Origin: Bacillota bacterium
GTDB lineage: Bacteria; Bacillota; Negativicutes; DSM-13327
Assembly (NCBI GenBank): GCA_017889585.1
Contig: JAGFZX010000024.1
Coordinates: 1-46,065 of the forward strand
Direction of reading: 5' to 3'
DNA length: 46,065 nucleotides
In this document: piece by piece, positions 8,212 to 16,912 of the stretch
How positions within the stretch are numbered: position 1 is the first letter of the stretch
Layout of the letters: each line of letters begins with the position of its first letter
The notes under the pieces: model-generated
What the model was told of the DNA's origin: nothing
Databases searched by the model: none
Seen by the model: the letters and a program-made list of their open reading frames with translations, nothing else
Translations under genes and position numbers: made by a program

Positions 8212-8261
8212 TACTTTACTCTCACAGAAACGTTAACTTATAGTATCATTTATAAAGAAAC

Positions 8262-8303
8262 AAGCTCCTGGAAAGTATACCTACTTTCTAGGAGCTTATT
8301 TTG
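8262..8303. terminator. Bidirectional terminator between htpX and ung
   Basis: A 16-bp stem with one G-T pair (8262-8277 with 8282-8297) is followed by TATTTTGTT. It lies between the convergent htpX and uracil-DNA glycosylase genes. Confidence 0.85.
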
Positions 8304-8343
8304 TTAAGGGTCATTGGAGTCGCTTTCTTGAAGATGCCTTATA

Positions 8344-9018
8344 TCATATATTATCAATCTGCCAATTGATTGGTGCCTTTCCTAGAGAAGTTAAAATGGT
8401 ATTTGTTTTAGAAAAAGGTTTACTCTTAAAGAAACCTCTGCTGGCAGATAAAGGACTTGGATGAACTGATTTAATAATGTAGTGTTCTGTATTGGTTATT
8501 AAACTTGTCTTAGATTGGGCATTGCTTCCCCATAATATAAAAATAATAGGCTCTTTTCTTTCGTTTAACAAACTGATGATTTTGTCTGTAAAGTATTGCC
8601 AGCCAATATTTTTATGAGAATCGGCTTGCCCTGCGATAACAGTAAGGACATTGTTGAGCAGAAGAACTCCCTGATCTGACCATTTCTTTAGATATCCGTT
8701 ATTAGGAATATAACAGTTTACATCATCGTTTAGTTCTTTATAAATGTTTACTAAAGACGGCGGTGGTTTTACACCTGGTTTTACTGAAAAACTGAGCCCA
8801 TGAGCTTGATTCGGTCCGTGATAAGGATCTTGCCCTAATATTACGACCGCGACATCATGATATGCTGTATAATGAAGAGCATTAAAAATATCATATTTAT
8901 CAGGATAAACAGTCTTTGTATGATATTCCTTAATCAAAAATTGCCGCAAGTGCAAATAATATTCTTTTTTAAACTCATCATCAAGCAAGTCTTGCCAGTC
9001 ATTTTTTAAAATTATCAT
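8344..9018 (-). CDS. ung: Uracil-DNA glycosylase, family 1
   Basis: This 224-residue enzyme removes uracil from DNA to start base-excision repair. The water-activating motif GQDPYHG is at residues 62-68 (D64 catalytic), followed by GLSFSV for uracil binding. The DNA-intercalating [11 protein letters not shown] loop with its catalytic His is near the C-terminus. The ATG at 9018 is preceded by TTGGTGAT; the TTG and GTG just upstream in frame are less likely starts. It is monocistronic. The 9019-9271 gap shows no gene. Confidence 0.95.
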   Translation of the reverse strand: MIILKNDWQDLLDDEFKKEYYLHLRQFLIKEYHTKTVYPDKYDIFNALHYTAYHDVAVVILGQDPYHGPNQAHGLSFSVKPGVKPPPSLVNIYKELNDDVNCYIPNNGYLKKWSDQGVLLLNNVLTVIAGQADSHKNIGWQYFTDKIISLLNERKEPIIFILWGSNAQSKTSLITNTEHYIIKSVHPSPLSASRGFFKSKPFSKTNTILTSLGKAPINWQIDNI

Positions 9019-9271
9019 ATTTATCACCAAGTTGAATTATATCATATATATAAATTTAATTAAATACCATTAAGACACTTTTGGAATCAGACGAGCTGCC
9101 TCGCTACTTCTTCTATAGCTATAGCGAAAAATTAATGAACGTATGTAAGATGGCTATCTAATAACCCTTGTTTTAATAAAAATAATTTGGGATAATAATA
9201 AGCAGATTGCTAGCTTCGGCTACTGAAGTGGAATAGAATTAAATTTAAAAGTTTTGAAAAGAGGATAACCA

Positions 9272-10348
9272 ATGAATAAAAAATCCATTTATGGATTAAC
9301 ATTTGATCAACTAGTAACATGGCTTATGGAATATGGACACAAAAAGTCGCGGGCATTACAAGTCTGGCATTGGCTGTATCGGGAGCGAGTGAACTGCTTC
9401 TCAGAAATGATTGATGTCAATAAAGAGTGTATGAAAATTTTAGCAGATCATTTTGTTATTCAAACATTAAATGAGCATTTAAGGCAAGAATCAGCGGATG
9501 GAACGATTAAGTTTTTGTTCAAGTTAGAGGATGGTAATCTAATTGAGACGGTATTGATGAGACATAAATTTGGTTTGTCTGTTTGTGTAACCACCCAAGT
9601 AGGCTGTAACATTGGCTGCAGTTTTTGTGCGAGTGGGTTATTAACCAAAAAACGTGATTTATCCAGTGGCGAAATTGTGGAACAAATTATGAAAGTCCAA
9701 TCTTATCTGGATCAAGATGGGCAAGATGAAATAGTGAGTCATGTTGTAGTGATGGGGATTGGCGAACCCTTTGATAATTTTAAAAACATCATAGACTTTT
9801 TACTGATTATTAAAAATCACAAGGGCCTCGCCGTTGCTGCCAGACGTATCACAGTATCGACAAGTGGCCTTGCAGATAAAATTTATGAATTTGCCGATTT
9901 TAATTTACAGGTAAACCTAGCTATCTCATTGCATGCACCCAATAATGAGCTTCGAACGCAGATCATGAAAATAAACCGTGTCTTTCCCATCGAAGAAGTA
10001 ATACAAGCTGTCCATTATTATCTGGAAAAAACCAAGCGGCGGATTACGCTAGAATATATTCTGTTAAAAGATGTAAATGACCGTAGGGAAGATGCCTGTG
10101 AGCTTGCTAAACTGATTGGCGATAAAAAGCATTGCACTAATGTTAATTTAATTCCATATAATCCAGTGGATGAACATAGTCAATATCAAAGAAGTGAGCA
10201 TAAATCGATGCTGGCATTTTATGATACACTCAAAAAGCATGGTATTAATTGTAGTATTCGCCTTGAACATGGGACAGATATTGATGCTGCTTGTGGACAG
10301 CTGCGAAGCAAACAAATCAAAGAATCCACAGATAGAGGAGAGGAATAA
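9272..10348 (+). CDS. rlmN: Dual-specificity 23S rRNA/tRNA adenine-C2 methyltransferase RlmN
   Basis: This 358-residue radical-SAM enzyme has the cluster motif CNIGCSFC (C112, C116, C119), the GIGEPFDNF segment, and the C-terminal [10 protein letters not shown] with the methyl-carrying Cys (C341). By family it methylates A2503 of 23S rRNA and A37 of some tRNAs. The sequence around GEPFDNF and ITVSTSG follows Bacillus RlmN much more closely than the antibiotic-resistance enzyme Cfr. The tldD start lies 4 bp beyond its stop, so it probably heads an rlmN-tldD-tldE operon. Confidence 0.9.
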   Translation: MNKKSIYGLTFDQLVTWLMEYGHKKSRALQVWHWLYRERVNCFSEMIDVNKECMKILADHFVIQTLNEHLRQESADGTIKFLFKLEDGNLIETVLMRHKFGLSVCVTTQVGCNIGCSFCASGLLTKKRDLSSGEIVEQIMKVQSYLDQDGQDEIVSHVVVMGIGEPFDNFKNIIDFLLIIKNHKGLAVAARRITVSTSGLADKIYEFADFNLQVNLAISLHAPNNELRTQIMKINRVFPIEEVIQAVHYYLEKTKRRITLEYILLKDVNDRREDACELAKLIGDKKHCTNVNLIPYNPVDEHSQYQRSEHKSMLAFYDTLKKHGINCSIRLEHGTDIDAACGQLRSKQIKESTDRGEE

Positions 10349-10352
10349 TAAG

Positions 10353-11741
10353 TTGTTATCACAAAAAACAATAGAAAAGGTACTCAATGCTGCAATTGAA
10401 ACCGGCGGAGATTTTGCTGAAATCTTCGTAGAAGATAAAACAAGCAGTTCTTTAACGATGATCGGTGGTATATTGGAAAAAGCTGTTTCTGGTCGGGATT
10501 TTGGCGTTGGTATTCGTATTTTTAAAGGTTATTTTTCTGTTTATGCCTATACCAATGATGATAGTGAAGAAAATTTAATCAAGGTAGCCCGCAGTGCGGC
10601 TGGAGCGATAACAGGGCAAAAACAGGATAGTATTATGGGTTTACGTAAAAGTGCCATGAGAAATGCTCATGAGATAAAAACAATGCCTGATAGCGTCAGC
10701 AAAAAACAAAGGATTAACTGGATGCGTAGGGCACACGAAGCTGCACGTGGCTATGATCCGGTTGTTACCCAGACTAATATTGCTTTCTCCGATTATGTGC
10801 AAAATGTTTTAATTGCCAATACAGAAGGAATCTTTGTGGAGGATATCCGTAGTAGAAATCGCCTCGCCATTAGTGCGATGGCTACATCCGGATCACAGAA
10901 GGAAACAGGCTTTGTAGGACCAGGATATTTTGGCGGACTGGAATATATGGAAGAGCTTGATATAGAAGCCTATGCCCGTGAAGCTGCTCGTAGTGCTAAG
11001 ATTATACTGAGTGCCAGCTTTGCGCCGTCAGGAAAGTTTCCCGTTATTATTGATAATGGTTTTGGTGGCGTTCTCTTTCATGAAGCATGTGGACATGGGC
11101 TGGAAGCGACAAGTGTTGCCTATAAAAATTCTATATTTGCAGATCGGCTAGGGAAAATGGTGGCTTCCCCTCTTGTCACTGCCTATGATGATGGGACAAT
11201 GCCAAACACTTGGGGCTCTTTGAATCTTGATGATGAGGGCATGGCAACTCAAAAAAACCTGCTGATTGAGAACGGAATATTAAAAGGATATCTGATCGAT
11301 AAACTAGGTAGCCGTAGAATGGAAATGGTCCCAACAGGTTCTGGGCGTCGAGAATCTTATCGCTATGCTCCTACATCCAGAATGAATAATACATACATTG
11401 CCACGGGAAAATCTACACCCGAAGAGATTATTGCCAGTATCGAGTTTGGGGTATTTGCCAAATATATGGGTGGTGGTTCTGTAAACCCCGCGACAGGTGA
11501 TTACAATTTTAATGTACGAGAAGGCTATGTCATTCGCCAAGGTAAAATTGCCGAAGCCATAAAAGGTGCAACGCTGATTGGTAATGGCATGGATACCTTA
11601 CAAAAAATCGATATGGTTGGCAATAACCTGAAACATGAAATAGGAATGTGCGGGTCAAGCAGTGGCACAATTCCTGTTACGGTAGGCCAACCGATGCTTA
11701 GAGTATCGGAGCTCACTGTAGGCGGAAGAAAGGAGGAATAA
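10353..11741 (+). CDS. tldD: TldD metalloprotease subunit
   Basis: This 462-residue protein carries the TldD zinc motif HEACGH at residues 243-248, in the context GFGGVLFHEACGHGLE. C-terminal segments such as GGGSVNPATGDYNF are shared by the TldD/PmbA family. TldD and TldE form a heterodimer that degrades unfolded peptides and matures some modified peptides (microcin B17, CcdA turnover in E. coli). The TTG at 10353 is taken as the start: GAGGAGAGGA lies just upstream, and a longer in-frame reading would overlap rlmN. The tldE gene starts 3 bp after the stop. Confidence 0.92.
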   Translation: MLSQKTIEKVLNAAIETGGDFAEIFVEDKTSSSLTMIGGILEKAVSGRDFGVGIRIFKGYFSVYAYTNDDSEENLIKVARSAAGAITGQKQDSIMGLRKSAMRNAHEIKTMPDSVSKKQRINWMRRAHEAARGYDPVVTQTNIAFSDYVQNVLIANTEGIFVEDIRSRNRLAISAMATSGSQKETGFVGPGYFGGLEYMEELDIEAYAREAARSAKIILSASFAPSGKFPVIIDNGFGGVLFHEACGHGLEATSVAYKNSIFADRLGKMVASPLVTAYDDGTMPNTWGSLNLDDEGMATQKNLLIENGILKGYLIDKLGSRRMEMVPTGSGRRESYRYAPTSRMNNTYIATGKSTPEEIIASIEFGVFAKYMGGGSVNPATGDYNFNVREGYVIRQGKIAEAIKGATLIGNGMDTLQKIDMVGNNLKHEIGMCGSSSGTIPVTVGQPMLRVSELTVGGRKEE

Positions 11742-11744
11742 CCA

Positions 11745-13088
11745 GTGGATATGCAAGAGTTTCAAAGAAAACTTTTTGAAAAAGGCAAGGACAGTGGCTT
11801 TGGTGATATGGAGATTTTTTATTCTTCTAATAAGTCCACCGTAGTCAATGTACTTGATCATGAAGTTAAAAGTTATGTAAACACAGAGCAAGGTGGTGTC
11901 TCTTTTCGAGGCCTATATAATAACAATATGGGATATTCCTATACAGAAAAGATCGACGAAAAATCAATTAATTTTTTGGTAGCCGAAGCAATGGGCAATG
12001 CCGAGATTATGGAGATGAATGATCAGGAGGAACTGTTTGCTGGTGTTGATCACTATGAAACTTTACATCGATATTCGGAAGCTATAGCAAATGTTTCGCC
12101 ACAAGAACTCATTGATGCAGCTTTAACAATGGAAAATACAGCGCTCACGGCGAGCGTTTTAGTGAAAAGGGTTATTCAATGTGCTCTTGCAAAATCTGAA
12201 GGTGAGACCATCATTGCCAATACCAAGGGGCTCAATTGCCATTCGAAGTACACCAATCTATCAGCAGGCATTTATCTTATGGCAAGTGATGGAAAACAAA
12301 CGGCAACTGGTGGAGAATACGATTTTACCTTGAAGGACTTCTCGAAATTAAATTTCAAAGAAATTGCTGAAATAGCGGCTAAAGAAGCGGTTGCCAAATT
12401 AGATGCAGATTCTATTCAGACAGGAAATTATCCTATTATATTTCGTTATGATACGGCTACTCAATTAGTAAGATCATTTAGTACGAATCTTTCTGGCGAA
12501 GTAGTAGAAAAGGGCTTTTCTCGGTTACAAGGCAAGCTAGGTGAAAAAATCGCAGGGGATAATGTTACCATTATCGATGATCCATTAATGGAAGATATCC
12601 CTGGTGCAGCAGTCTTTGATGCCGAGGGTTATCCAACAAGAAGAAATGAGCTGGTTAAAGAAGGTAAACTGTTACGCTTTATGCATAATCGAAAAACTGG
12701 GAAAAAAGCTGGAACAGAGTCTACAGGAAATGCTGGGAAAAGTGGCTATAGTGCACCGGTTTCCGTAGGCCCTCATAACCTTTATTTGCAGCCAGGCGCA
12801 GCATCCCTTGCTGAGATTATTGAAAGCACAGATAATGGAATTTTTATTGTCGAGCTGCAAGGTGCGAATGCAGGTATTAACGCTGTTTCAGGAGACTTTT
12901 CCCTCTATGGTATAGGGTTTCTCATTGAAAATGGCAAGCTTGGTCGTCCGATTAATCAAATTACCGTAGCGGGTAATTTGTATGAAATATTAAATAATAT
13001 AGAGGCAATTGCCAATGATTTGCACATTAAAGACACTGTATCATCACCATCAATTAAGGTAAAATCATTAACAGTATCAGGCAAGTAA
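11745..13088 (+). CDS. tldE: TldE/PmbA subunit of the TldD-TldE protease
   Basis: This 447-residue paralogue of TldD lacks the HExxxH motif, as expected for the non-catalytic partner. It keeps the family C-terminal pattern (ELQGANAGINAVSGDFSLYGIGFLIENG). The GTG at 11745 has AGGAGG 8 nt upstream; an ATG two codons later is the alternative start. It should assemble with the tldD product encoded 3 bp upstream. A strong hairpin at 13449 is the next terminator, but 13089-13440 also holds a decayed gene on the other strand. Confidence 0.92.
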   Translation: MDMQEFQRKLFEKGKDSGFGDMEIFYSSNKSTVVNVLDHEVKSYVNTEQGGVSFRGLYNNNMGYSYTEKIDEKSINFLVAEAMGNAEIMEMNDQEELFAGVDHYETLHRYSEAIANVSPQELIDAALTMENTALTASVLVKRVIQCALAKSEGETIIANTKGLNCHSKYTNLSAGIYLMASDGKQTATGGEYDFTLKDFSKLNFKEIAEIAAKEAVAKLDADSIQTGNYPIIFRYDTATQLVRSFSTNLSGEVVEKGFSRLQGKLGEKIAGDNVTIIDDPLMEDIPGAAVFDAEGYPTRRNELVKEGKLLRFMHNRKTGKKAGTESTGNAGKSGYSAPVSVGPHNLYLQPGAASLAEIIESTDNGIFIVELQGANAGINAVSGDFSLYGIGFLIENGKLGRPINQITVAGNLYEILNNIEAIANDLHIKDTVSSPSIKVKSLTVSGK

Positions 13089-13144
13089 GATGAATGATGC
13101 ATCAACAGATTTCATTGTGAATTAGAGTAGTCTTACAGTCGATG

Positions 13145-13376
13145 TCATGCAATGTATTCATCGGATTCCCAATTCTCAACACTTGCTTGTTTGGTTTTTA
13201 TCAGATGGTATCCGTATACACCTGCAAACACTACCAAAAAGAGAACGGATATGCGATACATCCATAATTTGTATGTGTGGCGATGAGTCTTAGTATCATA
13301 GCGCCAAGAGCATATCCTAGATCGACGATAAAAAGGTTACGTTGGCAGCTCCTGTTACTTCTTTTCGATTAATTAG
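13145..13376 (-). pseudogene. Remnant of an MFS transporter C-terminus
   Basis: Three consecutive minus-strand pieces read like the last helices of an MFS drug transporter but lie in different frames. They are NRKEVTGAANVTFLSS, DLGYALGAMILRLIATHT, and YKLWMYRISVLFLVVFAGVY leading to a stop at 13145-13147. An in-frame stop precedes the first piece. At least two frameshifts and loss of the N-terminal part are needed, so it is a decayed fragment. Assignment rests on resemblance to the MFS RGAANATFFSAFDLGIGLG region. Confidence 0.6.
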
Positions 13377-13448
13377 CTAGTTGAGCATTGTTGTAGATAG
13401 TGGATATCATTTTGTCAATTAGAGTTGTTTTTAGATAATTAAAAAAGG

Positions 13449-13485
13449 AAAAGTGGTTTTAGCATTGTGCTAGAACCACTTTTGT
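13449..13485. terminator. Bidirectional terminator between tldE and the YgjP gene
   Basis: A near-perfect 16-bp stem (13449-13464 with 13468-13483) has a 3-nt loop and A/T tracts at both ends. It lies between convergent genes. Confidence 0.85.
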
Positions 13486-13536
13486 ACGATCTGATCCGCC
13501 GCTTTTGTTTACAGAGATAACTGTTTATAGTATGGA

Positions 13537-14298
13537 TTATTTTAATTTTAGGATACCCATGAGTATTGTGCCATTAGTCTGTAACCAAGTACGATGATTT
13601 TTGAAATTTGGCGAGAATTTACCGACTACTTGCCAAAAAAGTGCTGAATGATTGGGTACGCGTAAATGGCAAAGTTCATGAATGACTAAATAATCAATGA
13701 CCTCTGGCGGGGCCATGACGATTCGCCAATTGTAGTTGAGATTGCCTTTTGATGAGCAACTACCCCAGCGGGTTTTTTGTTCCTTAATTGTAATACGTTG
13801 TGGTTGTACATTGATTTTGGCAGCCCATAGGGAGGTTTTTGCCGATAAGATATTGCTGGCACTTTCTAAGTACCATTGCCTTAAAAGTGATTCCGCCAAT
13901 GGAGTGGTCTGCGCAGTATTTATATTAGGAGTGTCTATAATAATCTGATTATCCTTCAAGTGAATAGTGGGCTGGGAACAGTAATTGCTAGTGAAGATAA
14001 GGGTATGGGGGGCTCCTAAATAAAGTACTCTAGCACCATGGGTGATTGATTTATTTATGGGATTTGACATCGCATTTGACAAATGTAAAATTTGTTTTAC
14101 AATCCAATTACGTTTTTTATGTAATATTTTTTGAATACTGGCATTAGGAAAATTGTTAGGGGCTGTAATTTCTAAGTGAGTACTAGTAAGTACTTTCAAT
14201 TGGATAGTCTTGCGATTTTTTTGATAGATAACATGATAGGTTAGTTGAGAGCTTTCTAGTGTAATAGTATTCATATAAATAAGATTAGGCATGAGCAT
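13537..14298 (-). CDS. YgjP-like M48 family metallopeptidase (DUF45)
   Basis: This protein of 253 residues has the family zinc motif in VIHELCHLRVPNHSALFW (HExxH plus a downstream His), preceded by the conserved TRWGSCSSKGNLNYNWR segment. That layout is the SprT/WLM-like DUF45 peptidase group. The ATG at 14298 is taken as the start; an internal ATG at 14274 is possible. The open frame runs upstream through the tRNA-Leu gene, but that part is tRNA sequence. It may be fed partly by read-through from the tRNA promoter past the hairpin at 14331. The substrate is unknown. Confidence 0.85.
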   Translation of the reverse strand: MLMPNLIYMNTITLESSQLTYHVIYQKNRKTIQLKVLTSTHLEITAPNNFPNASIQKILHKKRNWIVKQILHLSNAMSNPINKSITHGARVLYLGAPHTLIFTSNYCSQPTIHLKDNQIIIDTPNINTAQTTPLAESLLRQWYLESASNILSAKTSLWAAKINVQPQRITIKEQKTRWGSCSSKGNLNYNWRIVMAPPEVIDYLVIHELCHLRVPNHSALFWQVVGKFSPNFKNHRTWLQTNGTILMGILKLK

Positions 14299-14320
14299 AA
14301 TTAAATCCTGCTGATTATAT

Positions 14321-14358
14321 AAAATAAAAAAAGTTCCCAACATTAAAATTGGAAACTT
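14321..14358 (-). terminator. Terminator after the first tRNA-Leu(CAA)
   Basis: A 10-bp imperfect stem (14331-14340 with 14349-14358) is followed on the minus strand by a T-rich run (complement of 14321-14330). Confidence 0.65.
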
Positions 14359-14368
14359 AAAAATTACT

Positions 14369-14455
14369 TGGTGCCGAAGGCCGGACTCGAACCGGCACGT
14401 GGAGTACACGTCTGATTTTGAGTCAGGTGCGTCTGCCAATTCCGCCACTTCGGCA
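14369..14455 (-). tRNA. tRNA-Leu (anticodon CAA), downstream copy
   Basis: This 87-nt tRNA has a long variable arm, a 7-bp acceptor TGCCGAA/TTCGGCA, the anticodon loop CTCAAAA (anticodon CAA), and an encoded CCA. It is identical to the copy at 14592-14678 over its whole length. Confidence 0.95.
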
Positions 14456-14550
14456 TGCTTTAGGTTAAGGTATTGCCTCAACGTTTATAATGATACCATA
14501 ATGAATTATTATTGTCAAGTTGAGTATGCTAATTTATTATGGGACTGAAA

Positions 14551-14582
14551 ATAAAAAAGACTTGAGCAAATTGCTAAGTCTT
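14551..14582 (-). terminator. Terminator between the two tRNA-Leu(CAA) genes
   Basis: A 10-bp stem with one bulge (14557-14567 with 14573-14582) is followed on the minus strand by a T tract. Each tRNA copy therefore seems to be its own unit. Confidence 0.7.
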
Positions 14583-14591
14583 ATAATGTAC

Positions 14592-14678
14592 TGGTGCCGA
14601 AGGCCGGACTCGAACCGGCACGTGGAGTACACGTCTGATTTTGAGTCAGGTGCGTCTGCCAATTCCGCCACTTCGGCA
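14592..14678 (-). tRNA. tRNA-Leu (anticodon CAA), upstream copy
   Basis: Its 87 nt are identical to the copy at 14369-14455, including the CCA end. The variable arm and anticodon CAA are as in that copy. Confidence 0.95.
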
Positions 14679-14847
14679 CACTTATGATGTTTGGTATTGA
14701 GCGGCTGCTCACCAGACAAGTAATAGAATAACATATATATAATATTGTTGTCAACTAAAAAAATATAATATATGATAGTTTGTTTTGCATAACAGTATAA
14801 GTGTAGGGAATAATTGTAGCGTAGGTTTTAATAAGGAGGTATATAAT

Positions 14848-15210
14848 ATGGTAATGAAAATGGGTCAACTGCCAATAAAGAAAGTTCTTATAAATAGCCA
14901 AACAGCTTCTGACGATGGGGAATTTGAGTTTGTTATAGACTGTGAGTCCGTTTATTTTAATGCATTATATGATAATGATGGTAAGTTACAATGTGTTGAT
15001 CAGTATTTTTATACGGAAAAGCATTCATATGATGATATTGAAAGAGCTACGGCAGAGCATGAACTCTTGAGTGTGGATAATAATGATTTTCCTGCAAAGA
15101 GTTATTTGCTAGCTAAACAAGAACAAGGTAATGAATGGTTACGTTTTCATGCCGTGGTACCTAAAGAAGTTGACCCTGATTACTTTCAACAAAAATATCT
15201 TGGTGAATAA
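14848..15210 (+). CDS. Conserved-looking hypothetical protein, function unknown
   Basis: This 120-residue acidic soluble protein has no signal peptide or membrane segment. Tyr, Phe and Asp are frequent (ESVYFNALYDNDGKLQCVDQYFYTEKHSYDD). The ATG at 14848 has an excellent AAGGAGGT 7 nt upstream. It is flanked by the divergent tRNA-Leu genes and a long hairpin downstream, so it is probably monocistronic. I do not recognise the family and assign no function. Confidence 0.75.
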   Translation: MVMKMGQLPIKKVLINSQTASDDGEFEFVIDCESVYFNALYDNDGKLQCVDQYFYTEKHSYDDIERATAEHELLSVDNNDFPAKSYLLAKQEQGNEWLRFHAVVPKEVDPDYFQQKYLGE

Positions 15211-15227
15211 TTGAAAAAAGGGTGCAT

Positions 15228-15274
15228 ATGACATGTAAGAAGGCGGTTTTACTAACCGTCTTTTTACATGTCAT
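15228..15274 (+). terminator. Long hairpin after the hypothetical gene
   Basis: An 11-bp perfect outer stem (15228-15238 with 15264-15274) stacks on an 8-bp inner stem (15241-15248 with 15254-15261), with the T run inside the 3' arm. It probably terminates transcription in either direction. Confidence 0.65.
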
Positions 15275-15399
15275 AGCATTTTGAAAATTGGGTAAACTGT
15301 AAAAAAATGTAATTATCATGGAAAATAATAATAACAATGTAATAAACTGGAAAAAACAAGAAATAACTGATAGCTAAATCATTTTATTGGCAAATAAAA

Positions 15400-15469
15400 T
15401 GTCGAAAATGCTTGACGAAGAAAGTGAGTTAGATCAATGAGTGGTTGCTAACCATAACAATGTTCGACA
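15400..15469 (+). promoter_or_regulatory. Cluster of three putative Spo0A boxes
   Basis: TGTCGAA at 15400-15406 and TGACGAA at 15413-15419 are both on the plus strand, 13 bp apart. TTCGACA at 15463-15469 is the same box on the other strand. All match the 0A-box core TGNCGAA. They lie 140-210 bp before a sensor kinase gene and upstream of a sigma-H-like promoter. Confidence 0.6.
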
Positions 15470-15531
15470 GTAATTAGAGTATGTAGTCCGGATAATGTCG
15501 CATTTTTACGAATGAAATTTGGTCTAAATTA

Positions 15532-15560
15532 GCAGGAAATACAAAAAATTACAAGAATAT
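15532..15560 (+). promoter_or_regulatory. Sigma-H-like promoter of the sensor kinase
   Basis: GCAGGAAAT (15532-15540) matches the sigma-H -35 pattern RnAGGAwww. After an 11-bp spacer, CAAGAATAT (15552-15560) matches RnnGAATww except at its first base. The transcript would start near 15567, about 40 nt before the start codon. Confidence 0.55.
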
Positions 15561-15607
15561 TATCTATCACCTTAATGAATCAAAGTGAAGAAAGGAGATA
15601 GGTAACT

Positions 15608-16747
15608 ATGCAATTATTAGAAACTTCTCGAAATAACTCATTATATTTAACGAGAGAAGATGATTATAAAGAATGCTTTGAATCAACAACAAATGGTATT
15701 ATACATCTTGATAGTGAAATGCGAATGAAAAATTTAAATCGTGAAGCGGAACGGATATGTGGTGTTGGGCGTACTGCAGCTTTAGGTAAAAGAGCGGATG
15801 TTGTTTTTAAAAAACATGGTGAGCATTTTTTAAAGATATTTGATCTTCTAGAATATGAAGATGTTAAAACTGTTAATCTTAAGCTAAAACTTAATGATCA
15901 GTTTATTTATATTAATGTAGATACCTTAAGACTTTTAGATTCATCAGGTGAAGTAAATGGAATGATTGTTATTTTGCAGGATGTATCAGCCGTAAGGGCA
16001 GCGATAAAGCAAATACAGACAACTCAGATGCTCATGTCACTGGGGGAACTTGCTGCTGGGGTGGCTCATCATGTACGCACGCCCTTAACTACTATTAGCG
16101 GCTATCTGCAAATCATGCTGGGGCGACTTCAAGATGATCAATATACTGTACGCCGTGATGTGTTGGAAACATTGTTAGATGAAGTGTCGTATATTAATGG
16201 AGTGGTAAAAGAACTTGTCTTGTTTGCCAAACCGCCTATCCAAAAACAGCCAGGGATTGAAATTAATCAGTTGCTAGAAGAAGCACTGCTCTTGACTTTC
16301 AAGCAAATGGGTGGAGAAAAAATTACTATAAACAAACAGTTAGCTAAAGAACTTCCGATTATTACTGCTGATAATAATTTGATAAAACAGGCTGTGGTGA
16401 ATGTTATGCAAAATGCGATAGAGTCTATGGCAGAAGAAGGTATACTCACAATAAAATCATGGTTGAATGTTGATTTGAGTATGTTGGTAATAGCCATAAA
16501 AGATACAGGTGCTGGGGTAACTTCTGAAATATTACCCCGAGTATTTGAGCCGTTTTATACTACAAAGTCCGATCGTATGGGACTCGGTTTGCCGACTGCC
16601 AATCGTATTATTGCTGAACATGGTGGATTTATTAATATTAGCCCTGGTGAAACAAGTGGTACAAAAGTACATATTTACTTACCGATCATTGATGATCGTA
16701 TGAGCAGGTTGGCAGTAGTTCATCAGCAAATTTTAAATTTACAATAA
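15608..16747 (+). CDS. PAS-domain sensor histidine kinase, probably sporulation-linked
   Basis: This 379-residue soluble kinase has no membrane segments. A PAS domain spans about residues 15-130, then the HisKA H-box AHHVRTPLTT (phospho-His H154), N-box NAIESM, G1 DTGAGV, and G2 GLGLPTANRI. No response regulator is adjacent, so it is an orphan kinase like KinA-type sporulation kinases. Putative Spo0A boxes and a sigma-H-like promoter upstream support a role feeding phosphate to Spo0A; that is inference. The residue after the phospho-His is His instead of the usual Glu. A terminator follows. Confidence 0.85.
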   Translation: MQLLETSRNNSLYLTREDDYKECFESTTNGIIHLDSEMRMKNLNREAERICGVGRTAALGKRADVVFKKHGEHFLKIFDLLEYEDVKTVNLKLKLNDQFIYINVDTLRLLDSSGEVNGMIVILQDVSAVRAAIKQIQTTQMLMSLGELAAGVAHHVRTPLTTISGYLQIMLGRLQDDQYTVRRDVLETLLDEVSYINGVVKELVLFAKPPIQKQPGIEINQLLEEALLLTFKQMGGEKITINKQLAKELPIITADNNLIKQAVVNVMQNAIESMAEEGILTIKSWLNVDLSMLVIAIKDTGAGVTSEILPRVFEPFYTTKSDRMGLGLPTANRIIAEHGGFINISPGETSGTKVHIYLPIIDDRMSRLAVVHQQILNLQ

Positions 16748-16760
16748 GATATTATAATAA

Positions 16761-16790
16761 AAAACTTGGCGTAAGCCAAGTTTTCTTTAT
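16761..16790 (+). terminator. Terminator of the sensor kinase gene
   Basis: A perfect 10-bp stem (16761-16770 with 16775-16784) has a GTAA loop and is followed by T-rich sequence. Confidence 0.9.
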
Positions 16791-16912
16791 AATATCCTTT
16801 AAAATGTTACAGATCAACAGGGGAAGGAATGGTATTGCCGTTTGTCATACTCAAAGAGCATTCTTCATATATATTGATTGTTGTGCGAAAATTATATAAA
16901 GAAGGTATGTTT

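Noticed and set aside
9272..10348. Reading the RlmN gene as the antibiotic-resistance methyltransferase Cfr.
   Set aside because: The segments GEPFDNF, ITVSTSG and the cluster region follow RlmN, and it sits in a housekeeping operon with tldD-tldE.
14299..14481. The metallopeptidase frame extends upstream to 14481 and would give a 314-residue protein.
   Set aside because: The extra N-terminal residues are the translated tRNA-Leu(CAA) gene and its terminator; the same peptide appears from the other tRNA copy.
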